Assembly (NCBI RefSeq): GCF_022539665.2
Contig: NC_081331.1
Coordinates: forward strand, 836,001 to 900,000
Direction of reading: 5' to 3'
Source: Daphnia carinata
Taxonomy: Eukaryota; Arthropoda; Branchiopoda; Diplostraca; Daphniidae
DNA length: 64,000 bases
The notes under the pieces are model-generated. The model had not been told where the DNA came from and did not search any database. It saw nothing but the letters and a program-made list of their open reading frames with translations. The translations under genes and the position numbers were made by a program. Below, one piece after another: positions 11,065 to 21,989 of the stretch. Within the stretch, counting starts at the first letter, position 1. Every line of letters begins with the position of its first letter.

Positions 11065-11975
11065 AGATAACGGATAATTCTTTACCTCTATCGTACATAC
11101 ACATGCATTGAAAGGAATTAAAAATAGGGTGATACATAATTCCCGTTACATTCGATAAATTCTATTTCTGCGCATCAGTCAAGAGTTTCGTGTTCGCCTT
11201 TAAGTAACGTAACGTATTGCGCCGTTATCTCATAGTAATAGACTATTCCAAGTATAAAGGAATACCTTGAACGATTCCATCGCATTTATTCGTCTTGAAT
11301 CAGCATAGTGTAGTCGACTTAGTGCTGCAGATTACGTTTCTTAAACGATGGATCTAGACTCATCAAGGATCTAGAAGAGCAGCGGGAGTGCAAGCAGGAC
11401 CCGGAGAACTCGATGTGGCTCTTTTGAAAACGTGTTTGACATAGATGTAAAACGGCACAGTAGTTAACCAAACTATTACAGGCCTTTAACAAAAGAAGGC
11501 AGTTTTTTTTTAACGTGATTCTTTTCGATATCGGAGGCTACAGAGAAATGCTAGATAATTCGTGTTTCGCTACAAATCTCCAGCGCAAACTCCAGTGGAC
11601 GTGCTAATCGCTGACAATTAAATCGATAGATAAAAAAAAACGGTAGCCATAAAATCGTTATCTCGAAATCATTATTTACCACCTAACCAGAATATTTTGA
11701 TTGTATGAAGCTAAAGCCCAACCGTCTTTGTATTGCTTTGCTTGCGGGTAAGAAATGTAAAGTTTCTTGCAATGAAAGGGTTTCAAAACATTATGATTGA
11801 TGGCGTGAGTATAATTCGTTAACATTACAAGTGGAGGACTTTGACACGTATCGCTAATATACATTCCTTTGTTTGCCACTGAAAATTCAAATATAACGTA
11901 TGATCCCCTGGAGCAGCTGAATTCATACACGTCCCGATATTAGCAAGATGCAACATCCTCCAAAAATAAATCGGG
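11065..11975. other. Spacer between divergent copies D and E
   Basis: Copies D and E are transcribed away from each other across this interval. No gene is supported. A GC-richer patch at about 11340-11425 has a coding-like short frame (DLEEQRECKQDPENSMW) without start or splice context, so it may be a fossil fragment. Confidence 0.4.
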
Positions 11976-11984
11976 TATATAAAG
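11976..11984 (+). promoter_or_regulatory. TATA box of copy E
   Basis: TATATAAAG, 86 bp upstream of the ATG at 12062, on the plus strand in keeping with the gene's inverted orientation. Confidence 0.6.
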
Positions 11985-12061
11985 GAAGATGATAATTTTA
12001 TCCGGCACTTCGACACAAGCTTGAGCTCATTGACGAAGAGAAAACAAACTGATAAAAAAAA

Positions 12062-12753
12062 ATGCAGCTCGTTTTCGCTAGCGTATTCCTCGTTTCCTTC
12101 ATTATTTATGCATCGGCTCAATACCAGCTAGATCCTAGCGAATACTACGTTGACACTCATTTCAGGAGCGGAAGCCCATCTTCATCTTTCGATGTCGCAG
12201 AGGCCGACGAACGTTTTATCAAGACGATATCATTGACTCTATCGACGACTACCATCACCACAACAACGACTTCGATGGCAACTTGTACCACATCCACTGG
12301 TGGCCTTTCCGTTTGCACAGCCTCCGGACGACGCCGTCGTGGTCTCCATCTCAGCCGAAACAAGGAAGGCCGTGGACTGTTCTACGCTGAGAATGAAGGC
12401 GAAAGCGAAGATGGAACCATCTTCTTGCCGTCGCCTATCAAGTATGAAGCTTTATCTTTCAATTGATATTTGATGTAAAAGAATTTATCCTAATAATTTT
12501 CTGTTACGGCAGGGAAGAGGTAAAGCAAATTCAACCGGAGATCGTCCCAACTCCTGAAGAAAACAAAGCGGCCAAGGCGATTCCGTTCGTCGTCGAGCCT
12601 GGATTCAGTGCTCCTTCTAGACAAAGTCGTGTTTTGGTGTATTTTGGCACGTCAACTACCACGACAACCACTACAACCACCAGCACATCGACGTTGACGG
12701 CCGTCTGCCGCAGCACCACCGGATATCCAGTGTGTGGATCCACCGGCAAATAG
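12062..12753 (+). CDS. Thr-rich twin-module secreted protein, copy E (inverted)
   Basis: Exons 12062-12441 and 12513-12753 (71-bp phase-2 intron) give 206 aa. This is the only plus-strand member of the array. The signal peptide ends near ASAQ, and the spacer carries FRSGSPSSSFDV. Module 1 (ERFIKTISLTL plus Thr run) leads to CTTSTGGLSVC and GRRRR. The linker reads GLHLSRNKEGRGLFYAENE, with Arg and Ala where the neighbours have Gly and Asn. Module 2 has PFVVEPGFSAP, a run of nine Thr, CRSTTGYPVC and the C-terminus GSTGK. The spliced ends SPIK and EEV match copy C, so C, E and F form one subgroup. The TATA box and intron moved with the gene, so a whole transcription unit was inverted. Confidence 0.88.
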
Positions 12754-13774
12754 CTTGTTCGTTTGAAACGATATGCCTTTTCTTCGCTCGTTTCAAGAGG
12801 GCAAGATATTTATCTTATGTTACTCAAAGTTCTTAATTTGAATTTCTGGTTTATTTATCGTTGAATTTAAAATTTATTATTTCTTGAGTACACGTTGTAA
12901 AGTATTTAGTTAGAGGCCTCTGGTTATTCGTTTTGTGGTTATTGCTGTAGAAGCCGTTTCGTGCAACTCAATACACTTTGAAAGAATAACATGTTCGTTT
13001 AATTTGTTATTTCTCTACTTTATTACAGTTGATGTAAAATGAAACACCCAAAGCTTTTGGTTAAGGTCCTTCTAGGTTTAGGCAAATGATTTCATTCTGC
13101 AATCTTATACTCTTATCGTTTCTAAATTACATCTTTTATCCGCTGACTCTTTACCTTTAGGCAATGTTTTGCAACTTTATTGCCGGGAGTCTAGAAGCTC
13201 AATTATAAACGTATCAGCATATAATTGGTATCATTAACACACCTGTAATCATGCCACTTCTTTTTTCAGTCCCTATTACTTATATTTGTTTGAATTCATC
13301 TTGGATATGATAGAGCTTGGCTTTATGGAAATGTGCGGTCATTAACATTAAATATAAGAACTTGAAGGTCCAACTGAAGTACAATTTCGAAATCCTAGTT
13401 GATATTAGTTTTCCTGCGGTAACTATTATCGCCTTAATTGATCAAAAGCGATGGGCCATGTAACTTAATTGGAAATCCCTAAGTTTTGAAGACACTTTTA
13501 TTAAAATTGTCTGCGTTATTTTCAAAGTGTATCTAATCATAAGATAGTGTTTTACAAAGCTTCGTGACGTCTGATTCCGTAATTAATGTTGACTTATCCA
13601 AAAGCGAACATATTAAGAAGGAACAGGTATAATGCATGATCAAATAATTTTATTACAAACTCTTAACAAACGTTAAATTTATAGATGTTAAATCTGAGTT
13701 AGTTAAATATCAGTGCACTGAACCATCATTCTTGGATAGCTCCCAATAAGCAAACCAATCAGCCAAGATATAAT
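12754..13774. other. Spacer between convergent copies E and F
   Basis: Copies E and F converge on this AT-rich interval. No coding sequence is supported. Confidence 0.5.
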
Positions 13775-14442
13775 TTATTTGCCGGTGGATCCGCACAATT
13801 GGTATCCAGTGGTGCTGCGACAGGTGGCCGTCAACGTAGTAGTGGTAGTTGTGGTGGAGGTGGTCGTGACGGTCGAAGTGCCGAAATACAGCAATACGCG
13901 ACCTTGTCCGGCCGGAGCATTGAATCCTGGTTGAACGACGAATGGAATAGGAGCGGCCTCTTTCCTGACTTGTCGGACAGGTACAACCTCAGACGATGTG
14001 GACTTTTCTTTAATTCTATTAGGTACAAAGTATTGATTAGTCATCTACAAACAATGAACTAACACAAGAAAAGCAAATTGTGATGTATTTACGTTTCAGG
14101 TAGAGGAAGAAAAATACTTCCGTCTTCGCTTTCTCCTTCATTTTCGTTGTAGAACAGTCCACGACCTTCCCTGTTTCCGCTAAGATGGAGACCACGACGG
14201 CGTCTTCCGGAAGCCGTGCAAACCGAAAGTCCACCTGTGGACGTGGTGCATGTTGTTACAGCGGACGTTGTCACGGTAACTGTCGTTGTTACAAATGTCA
14301 ACGAGGCTGTTTTAATGAAACGCTCCTCAGCTTTGACTTGAATGGCATCAAAAGACGGATGAGGGTCGCTCGCTTGATATTGCGCAGAAGCGCAATAAAC
14401 TGCTACGGCCAAGACCAAGAAGCTTTGCAAAGAATGTTGCAT
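13775..14442 (-). CDS. Thr-rich twin-module secreted protein, copy F
   Basis: Exons 14093-14442 and 13775-14015 (77-bp phase-2 intron) give 196 aa. An in-frame ATG at 14044 lies inside the intron. The acceptor at 14016 is preferred because it gives the family's usual junction (T-IKEKS) and avoids a stop. The signal peptide ends in CASAQ. Module 1 is EERFIKTASLTF with alternating Thr/Val, then CTTSTGGLSVC and GRRRR. The linker GLHLSGNREGRGLFYNENE has Arg in place of Lys. Module 2 has PFVVQPGFNAP, a Thr run, CRSTTGYQLC and GSTGK. The stop codon overlaps AATAAA, as in copies C, G and K. Closest to C and E. Confidence 0.86.
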
Positions 14443-14538
14443 CTTTTTTTTTCCGTGTTGTATTGGTTGAAATTAAGCTGATAGGGAGTGACTTTCACGA
14501 AGTAAGTAAACAAGATATTGAGGGTGAACATTTGTCTT

Positions 14539-14548
14539 CCTTTATATA
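14539..14548 (-). promoter_or_regulatory. TATA box of copy F
   Basis: TATATAAAGG on the minus strand, about 97 bp upstream of the ATG; identical to that of copy C. Confidence 0.58.
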
Positions 14549-15057
14549 CTTTAGTTGGCATACTTGGTAACGCCCAGCAACGGGAAAATGTGTTAACCGA
14601 CTACCTCAGGGATCAAAAAATCATGTTTGATATTTCGGTGTTCTTTTTGTTTATATATTTGTAAATGAAACGACTCGTGGGGTTAGGTTAGGTTAGGGAA
14701 CGACGATAAAAAAATTAGCAAGGTGTTGATAAAGAATTCCTGGACGTGATGGCCACTTAAGTCGCTCAACACTTTTTGGTAAGCGAAAAACTCACGCATT
14801 ATTCGTTAGATAAAAATAATGTTAAATGAAATTGCTCATAATGTATGCTTGTTGAATATGTATTTAGCCCCACAGTCAATTAACAAAACGGATTACAGTA
14901 ACAAACAGGTCAATGGCCGAGGCAGCTTTGATCAAATGGTTATTATGGATAAGTGTATCGATAAATACAACAAAGAATCATGTTTAAAACGCAACATCAA
15001 AAGGCAGAACGTTGGTTCAGGTAATTTAGCTTTTTTTGGAAAGGATTGGTTCGTGTT
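14549..15057. other. Spacer, no gene seen
   Basis: Spacer between copies F and G. It holds a short TTAGG run (listed separately) and no supported gene. Confidence 0.5.
14680..14697 (+). repeat. Short interstitial TTAGG repeat
   Basis: Three tandem TTAGG units inside GGGGTTAGGTTAGGTTAGGG. TTAGG is the usual arthropod telomere repeat. Here it is a short internal run and may be chance or a repaired-break scar. Confidence 0.55.
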
Positions 15058-15768
15058 TTATTTTTTACCAGCAGAATTGCAAACCTGGAATCCGGTGGTG
15101 CTTATGCAAATGGCGGTGAGACTGGCGATAGATGTTACTGTGGTAGTGCTGGTAATGGTCGTCGTGGTAAAGGTGAATAACAACCGATTTTGCCGGGCAG
15201 GAGCTTCAAATCCGGGCTGTACGACATATGGGATCGGCTCAATCGACTCACGAACTTCACGAGCAGATTCAACTTCCTGTTGAATGGGTTGAACATCCAC
15301 TCTGTGATAAGACAAACAAAAAGTTATAAAAACATATCATTTAATTTATACAAAACTTTAATCGAAGCGGTTAGATTTAATTTACTTGGGTAATGGCAGG
15401 AAAACGTTGCCATTTTCGTTATCTTCTTCATTTTCGTTGTAGAACAGTCCGCGTCCTTCCTTCTTTCCGCTAAGATGGAGACCACGACGACGTCGTCCGG
15501 AAGCTGTGCAAACGGAAAGACCAGCGGTGGAAGTCGTGCATGTTGTCACCGTAGTTGTGGTGGCGGTGATGGTCGACGTCTGGAGACTCAGCGTCACAGT
15601 TTTGAAGATGAATCGGCCTTCAGCTCTCGGTTGTATAGCGTAAGAGGATTCTGGACCACCCGCATTGAAAGTCTTTTCTTGATTGTTGTTATCGGATTCC
15701 GGTTGAGCTTCAGCATAAACGCACGCTGATACAGTCAATACCAACACACTTGCAAAGAGGAATTTCAT
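15058..15768 (-). CDS. Thr-rich twin-module secreted protein, copy G
   Basis: Exons 15386-15768 and 15058-15301 (84-bp phase-2 intron) give 208 aa. The signal peptide MKFLFASVLVLTVSACVYA is followed by a spacer with FNAGGPESSYAI, matching copy D. Module 1 is GRFIFKTVTLSLQT, then CTTSTAGLSVC and GRRRR, with linker GLHLSGKKEGRGLFYNENE. Module 2 starts PYVVQPGFEAP; its strand is less Thr-pure (FTTTTITSTTTVTSIASL), followed by CISTTGFQVC and the ending SAGKK. The extra terminal Lys makes a dibasic GKK end. The stop lies inside AATAAA. D and G are the clearest paralogue pair, although E and F lie between them. Confidence 0.86.
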
Positions 15769-15829
15769 TTTCGCAATTGTACTGGAACTTCTTTCAGAAT
15801 TTCAGCGTCTTGACCGAGCCTGTATTTGG

Positions 15830-15838
15830 CCTTATATA
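15830..15838 (-). promoter_or_regulatory. TATA box of copy G
   Basis: TATATAAGG on the minus strand, about 62 bp upstream of the ATG. Confidence 0.55.
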
Positions 15839-15894
15839 GAATTTTATACGGTTTACATCGAATTTATATGTGGCTGTACATACATTTGGGTCCC

Positions 15895-15918
15895 TGCAGG
15901 GTTGATGATGTTTTGATA
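15895..15918. promoter_or_regulatory. Conserved upstream element of copy G
   Basis: Counterpart of the block at 11041-11064; it lies 127 bp upstream of the copy G start codon. Confidence 0.4.
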
Positions 15919-17060
15919 GGTCAAAAATCAGTAGGTATAATTTTATATTTCTATAGCCGATTGATGTAGCCTAGATCACTAAACAATGATCATTTGCTCA
16001 TGCCCGCCTCTTCATTGTGCTTTCTCATTTTCGCCTATCGAAGTTGTATTGCGATCCATTGATGAAGAAATAGGCTAAGCCATACTCTAGTTTCTCCATT
16101 TGCTCGTTAACATACATTCTATGCCGGATGGCTTTCAGCTATTCATTCGGCCATTGCATTGTCGGCCAAATAAGTTCACCCGCTGCCAACTACCTAGGAT
16201 TTTTCGGTTGGTCAAACCATCGGCAACATCATCGAGAAATTAGAATGAAACCTTAGTGCTAAAAAAAGGACATGGCACGTATGGATGAATTGGTGGATTT
16301 CTGTCATGTGGCACTATGCGAATGCCTCAGACTTCTTTCAACTTTGCCGTAGTTTCGTGGCAAAGTGCCATATATTTCGTGCCAGATGTCCATCAATCAA
16401 ATAGAGTCACTTCATTACCTCATGTGGCTATAGTTTTTGGCCTCTACAACAGCGAGTGGATACCTAGCCGAAAGCAACTGTCCAGTTGGCAGCTACTGGG
16501 TACCAATCATGACAATTCAAGCTGTTCTTTGAACTCCTCTGGTTGTATAACATCTGTGATAAAAGGCAAATTTTTTTAACTATGGTTGATTCATAGGATG
16601 TTGACTATAAATTCAACAATTTCACTATCAGTACTTTATTACTCCTCTTTTTGTATCGCACAACACATTTTGGATAATACTTCGCAATTCTTTCTGTTGT
16701 TTTCATTGTTAGCATCAATCACTAACTTTTGAAAGGCTCATCGAACGCGCCGAAGTTTGTTGGCCAAAAATTCCATTTTCGTCATCCACTAGTTTATTTC
16801 AGTTAAGAATGAAGTAAAGCAAGGTTGATAAATACTTCCAGCAGGAGCCAAAAAATGTCGACTGTGAGTAATGACATTTACAAAAATAAAACCGAGAGAA
16901 ACCTCATTGGAACCATTGTGTAAATCGTCGCCAAGCAAAATCGACGGTAAAAACCTTTATATTGAGCACGGTAAAAATTACCGATAAGAAAATAATGCAG
17001 AAAGCCGATAGAAGTTGGATTTTAGCACATAATAATATAATAATTTAAAGAACGTTCGAA
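15919..17060. other. Spacer, no gene seen
   Basis: Spacer between copies G and H. A plus-strand open frame at 16316-16579 and a faint retroelement-like reading on the minus strand near 16100-16260 were not convincing enough to annotate. Confidence 0.4.
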
Positions 17061-17724
17061 TTATTTTCCGTTTGAGCCGCAGACTTGGAAACCTGTGGTG
17101 CTCTGGCAAATGGCAGTCAGCGAAGTGACCGTTGTGGTGGTCGAGGTGGAAGTAGTTGTCACAGTGCTGAATGCCAAAAGGACGCGAGGTTGAGCTCCGG
17201 AAGGTGCGCTAAATCCGGGCTGGATGACGTAAGGAATCGCAACGGGAGCGCGTTCAACGCGAACAGATTCGGCTTTTGCGGCGGCGACTTCGGGCTCGGG
17301 TCTAGCAATTTCGAGTTGAAATATATTTGAAATTGGTAATTGAAAGAAATAAAAATGAAACTTACGACTTGACAGAAGGCAAAAAGATATTGCCATCTTC
17401 GTTGGCTTCTTCATTTTCATTGTAGAAGAGTCCACGGCCTTCCTTGTTTCCGCTGAGATGGAGACCACGACGGCGTCGGCCAGATGCTGTGCAGACGGAA
17501 AGGCCACCAGTGGACGTGGTGCATGTCGATGTCTTGGTCGTTGTAGTGTAAGTCGTTGAGGTCGAGAAGGTCAAAGTTACGGTGTAGAATGTGCGTCCGT
17601 CAGCCTCTACTGATGTTGACTGATCGAACGATGGTTGGGGATTGACTTGGGGTTCAGGATTGGCCTCAGCGTAGGCGACGGCAACAGCTCCCAAGACCAA
17701 AAGACAGGCAAATGTGAGACGCAT
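17061..17724 (-). CDS. Thr-rich twin-module secreted protein, copy H
   Basis: Exons 17366-17724 and 17061-17301 (64-bp phase-2 intron) give 199 aa. I start at 17724 (MRLTFACLLVLGAVAVAYA), since nothing upstream in frame is ATG. The GTAAGT donor at 17365 is preferred over a GTCGTA three bases earlier, giving the junction VKS/RPEP. Module 1 is GRTFYTVTLTFSTST, with Tyr inside the Thr strand, then CTTSTGGLSVC and GRRRR, with linker GLHLSGNKEGRGLFYNENE. Module 2 has PYVIQPGFSAP, FSTVTTTSTSTTTT, CQSTTGFQVC and GSNGK. It links the C-G group to the next block, since its MR-type signal start foreshadows I-K. Confidence 0.86.
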
Positions 17725-17803
17725 TTTGAGCAAGAAGATAAATCAGACTAAGATCGAGTTGGAAGATCCAACAGAAATTGGTTGCAGTCGTCAGTTTACC
17801 GGT

Positions 17804-17812
17804 CTTTTATAT
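17804..17812 (-). promoter_or_regulatory. TATA box of copy H
   Basis: ATATAAAAG on the minus strand, about 80 bp upstream of the ATG. Confidence 0.55.
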
Positions 17813-19170
17813 GCGGCTCCTTCGGCAGCTTCGTACCGTGAGTCGAAAAAGAGTTGCCTCGCGGCCTGATGATTTTTTAATAGTTAGAAATTAGCTACTC
17901 GTAGAATTGTAGTATGTCGGTACTTACAGTATATTATGCTTACGTAATGCCTTTATTTTCATCCATATATTTGCTCGGTAGCGTTCGACGTCCTCGTTCA
18001 CATTCTCGTTCATCGTACTATGAACTGCCAGTATGGTATGAATTCATTCATATTGCTCAGGGCTTTTGAATTGATCTTCGAAATATGTCACGAAATTAAT
18101 ATAATTCGTAGTCTGTGCTACGTCTCATCCGTCAATTGAACATCAGCGAGTTCTCGGTTTGAAATGTGCTGAAGCTAAAAACCAAGTCGTATCGTAGACC
18201 ATTGTCCAGGTGTTGCTATTGCTGTGCTTCTGTTCAGTGCTAATGGGGATGTGTGAATTGATAATAGCCTCCAGCTGTATAGCTATTAGAAACATTCACA
18301 TTTTGGTGCCACAGCAACGAGCTTTTCATCTAAAATATCTGATGCACTTAACCTAAATAGAGTGTAAATGGTCAATGAATGTATTAATGGGCAGTGTAAA
18401 TATATTTGCTAGAAATACCTTTTTAGATAATCTGGGCCCAATTGCGAGAATCCATTGTTTTTTTACCTAATCGAAGCACATTTTTCAAATGAGATGGCCA
18501 GAGGTCAAGAAAAGCAAAAGATACGTGTCATTTGAAACCTTTAAGCGTTCAAGCGTTGTTCGGGACAAAATTATAGAAATTGTAGAAATAACCTTGACGA
18601 AATTCCCTGAAAGAAACGGAAATCAAGAAACAACCGAAAAGAACAGGTATTTTCTTACCCAGCCTTTGCAGCTTGGCAAACTGAATAGCAAGAGAATTAA
18701 GTGTGAAAAATGAAAATTTGCACCGACAAGGAACTGCCAACGTTTTCAATCTTCCATTAGTTCACGGACTCGTGAATGAACGATTGTCTAGGTACAGTCT
18801 TCTTCCAGAAGAAGGCGCTAGTAAATTAAACGGGTTACATATCAGTCACGCAGTATTCTAACCCAAAATCGGAAAAAGGACTAGACCTGGGCTGGAAGAC
18901 GTCCTGCTTGTGTTCGTGCTTTGATTCAAAGGGCGATTTCTACTATTGGTCGTTGTTCTGATCGTAATAAAAAAACACTTGCCAACGTGTCATAAACGTG
19001 TAGAATTTTTTGTGATTGTATTTCTGTTTATTACAATTGAAACGGGGAATGAAGATGCAAAGGAATTCGAATTTTTTTTCATTTTCTTATTTTTATCTTA
19101 TTAGAAACCAAGCCACCTGCGGTGCCGCAATTCGTTTGTGTACATTTGCAAAGTATTTAAAATGTGTTGC
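17813..19170. other. Spacer, no gene seen
   Basis: Spacer between copies H and I. A 74-codon open frame at 18489-18713 (+) is Lys/Arg-rich and lacks supporting context. Confidence 0.45.
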
Positions 19171-19866
19171 TTATTTTCCTGTAGTACCGCAAAGCGCAAA
19201 ACCGGTGGTGCTGCTGCAAAACGCCGTCAAGCTGATGGTTGAGGTGGTGACGGTGTAAGATGTGAGTGTAGACGTCCCGAACGCTACCAAAAAGCGATTC
19301 ACTGGGCTATCTTTTGGCAATTCGAAACCCGATTCAACGGTCAACGGGATCGCGGAATTGTCACTTGATTTAGACTGAACCTCATCAACGGGATTCTTTG
19401 AGCTAAGGCGATTCAAGAATTCAGAAATTAAATTGAATAAAATGCATTGCTTATGATGCAACAGAAATTAATGCACAAATTTTGAATAAAACAAGAAGGC
19501 ATTGACTAACCCTGTGGCAGCAGGAAGAAAGGAGCTACCCTCTTTGTTCTGGATTTCTTCGTCGTTGTAAAAAAGACCACGACGATTGCGTCCCTGTGAT
19601 GCGGCTTCATCGTAAAAGAGGCCGCGTCGACGACGACCGATGGTGCAGGTAGTCAGGGCGGCTGATGAGGTGGTGCAAGTGGTGGTACTGGTCAATGTGG
19701 AAGTGACGGTGGTACTCGTTTTGAGAACAGTAAATGTCGTGAAAGATAAACTGCCATTGTAGATGAAGATTCGGGAACTATTGGCTTCCGTAGTGCCGTG
19801 ACTACCATTGACAAAGGAAGCGACGACGATGCTGAAGATCAGTGAAAAAAGAAACTCAAAACGCAT
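19171..19866 (-). CDS. Thr-rich twin-module secreted protein, copy I
   Basis: Exons 19511-19866 and 19171-19402 give 195 aa. The 108-bp intron is the longest in the family. The start at 19866 gives MRFEFLFSLIFSIVVASFVNG as signal peptide. From here on the array belongs to a second subgroup. Module 1 (LSFTTFTVLKTSTTVTST) leads to CTTSSAALTTC, then TIGRRRR. The linker is a duplicated block, GLFYDEAASQGRNRRGLFYNDEE, carrying a second basic site (RNRR). Module 2 starts PLTVESGFELP, with strand FGTSTLTSYTVTTSTISL, CSSTTGFALC and C-terminus GTTGK. The spacer has potential N-glycosylation sites (NSS, NGS). Confidence 0.86.
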
Positions 19867-19940
19867 TTTGATGTTTGAGATTTCAAATGGAGGCGTCTTC
19901 AGTGTTAAAGTGAGGCTCTGCCTTAACTCATTGCTGGGCA

Positions 19941-19949
19941 CTATTTATA
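19941..19949 (-). promoter_or_regulatory. TATA box of copy I
   Basis: TATAAATAG on the minus strand, about 75 bp upstream of the ATG. Copies I-L share this TATAAATA form, unlike the TATATAAAGG form of copies C, E and F. Confidence 0.55.
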
Positions 19950-21260
19950 CGGTCCAGCACAGCAGTTATGGGCTGATAGAGCCTAGTGGCTGGATTGGTC
20001 ATCTACTGTCAGGAGTGAAGGTACCGGACTCCGAGAAAGGCAACATTTAAATGTCAATCAAACATTAGGTCGTTGCCAAACCAATTTCAAACGTTGATTA
20101 GTTTCCATCTTTTCGTTTACTTTTTTTGAGAAACACAACCAGGATCATCAACTCTACTTCGTTGTGTTAGTTGCATAAAGGTGAAATCTGAGGTCACGCC
20201 CATTTCTGTTTTGATCTTCTCCATCTAAACGAGCTGAAATCAAACGAAAATATTTGCATCCAAGCAGGTATATTTTTCCACGACCTAGGTAAATCCGTCA
20301 ATCAAACCCCCCTCGTTTCAATTACTACAGGTCTGCGTGCGCTATTAACATTAGTCTAATACTACTAATACGATCGTTTCCTCTGATCTTTATTGCCGTT
20401 TATAACAGGTCGGTCTGTTGCTGTCTGTATGGTATTAGCTGATATGGCAATTCGTATGCGCATTCATATTTTAGATTACTTTTAGAAGAGTATGCATCAT
20501 ACATCTTGGGTCATTGTAGCTCGGGATAAGTAAAGGGTTTCTTGTATGTGTTGAAATCGGATAGTCGGCCACTATTGCGTCTAATTTAACGCTTGTTAAG
20601 TAAGCCACTTTAGTAGTAATGATTTTTTTCGGGTACGTTATCGATGATCAAACCATGTAGGTACCAACAAATCCATCTATATCATACATCCGCGATAGTT
20701 TGATCGCAAACATTAGATTACGGATTGTAAAAGAAAAGCTAATGTTTCATTCGCTATTACTCACGAACGGAACGTTCGGTTCCGCTTTATTTTGAGTAAT
20801 ACGAACTATTACTCTTTCCGTTATTCTCTCTACCTGACCTAATAAACTGATGGATTTATCTTTCAAATCACTTTAATCGGACGTCAATCATTGTGTTGCT
20901 GCTAAAATGTGTAATTCAATGAGAAGAAGAGACATGGATATCGAGCGGATAAATAGATCAGTACTCCTTTAGTACAATTACAATTTCACTATCACATTAT
21001 TCGTGAACATTTCCTCATCAACAACAAGTGGTAATTCAAAGACGTAAGCCCTAAATAGAAATGTATTTCAGGATAGTGCTTTCTTGTGACGGTTAAGATT
21101 GAGAACTTGGAATGTACTGTAGGGAAAATAGGGAGCAACAAACTGGGAGTTCTGGAAGAATAGTTCTTGTAACACGGGATATAATGTGATTTGTTTATAT
21201 TGACGGAAGAGTCTGACCAACGTGCTCAGCAGCTTGAGACCAGTACAGGCTCATTGCTTC
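19950..21260. other. Spacer, no gene seen
   Basis: AT-rich spacer between copies I and J; no supported gene. Confidence 0.5.
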
Positions 21261-21908
21261 TTATTTTCCTACATTTCCACAGAGCGCAAAGCCAGTGGTG
21301 CTACTGCAGAAGGCAGTCAAGCTGATGGTGCTCGATGTCAAGACGTAGCTGGTGATAGTCGATGTACCAAAAGCCAACAAGAATCGGTTGCCTTCTTGTC
21401 CGGCAGGCAGCGAGAAACCGGCCTGAACTTCCAACGGAATGAGTTCCTCATCAGCGGCGGCTGTTTTGAAAGCCGGAACTTCATTTACAGGATCGCTAGC
21501 CCTATTATAACACATGTTAACATAGATTTAGCAAATTAAAGAAAAAAAAGTGTTTTACTTTTTGTCCGTAGCAAGGAAAGTGCTGCCTTGTTTGTCTTCG
21601 ACTTCCTCATCGTTGTAGAAAAGACCACGGCGATTGCGTCCCTGGGCTGTAGCTTCATCGTAGAAGAGGCCACGTCGACGACGACCGATGGTGCAGGTAG
21701 TCAGAGCGGCTGTTGAGGTGGTGCAAGTGGTGGTACTGGTCAATGTGGAAGTGACGGTAGTGCTTCTTTTGATTATGGTAAAGGTAGAAAATGAGATGGT
21801 GGCAGTGTTTGCGTTCAAGAGAAAACGATCTTTATCATCTTTCTTCTCTACCGTGGCATAGGCAGAAAGCACGGCAAAGGCCAACAAACAGATGATTTCA
21901 AAGCGCAT
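21261..21908 (-). CDS. Thr-rich twin-module secreted protein, copy J
   Basis: Exons 21559-21908 and 21261-21501 give 196 aa, with a 57-bp intron, the family's shortest. The signal peptide is MRFEIICLLAFAVLSAYA. The charged spacer KKDDKDRFLL is short. Module 1 reads ISFSTFTIIKRSTTVTST, CTTSTAALTTC, TIGRRRR. The linker GLFYDEATAQGRNRRGLFYNDEE duplicates the GLFY(D/N)(E/D)E unit, as in I and K. Module 2 has PLEVQAGFSLP, FGTSTITSYVLTSSTISL, CSSTTGFALC and the ending GNVGK. Copies I, J and K are closely similar neighbours and look like recent tandem duplicates. Confidence 0.87.
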
Positions 21909-21981
21909 CCTCGTAGAATCTAGGCAAAGAAAGCTGATGGAATCTATTAAGACTGATGGTAAACGGCGAGCAGTTACCAAG

Positions 21982-21989
21982 TATTTATA
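21982..21989 (-). promoter_or_regulatory. TATA box of copy J
   Basis: TATAAATA on the minus strand, about 74 bp upstream of the ATG. Confidence 0.55.

Noticed and set aside
13900-14044. ATG at 14044 as a separate start for copy F exon 2
   Set aside because: It lies inside the conserved phase-2 intron; the family junction at 14015 explains the frame better.
16100-16600. Possible fragment of a BEL/Pao-like retroelement on the minus strand (DDVADGLTN-like text)
   Set aside because: Only a handful of residues resemble such elements, with stops all around and no upstream polymerase or integrase motifs.
18489-18713. 74-codon Lys-rich open frame between copies H and I
   Set aside because: No signal, domain or splice evidence; its length is not unusual for chance in this spacer.
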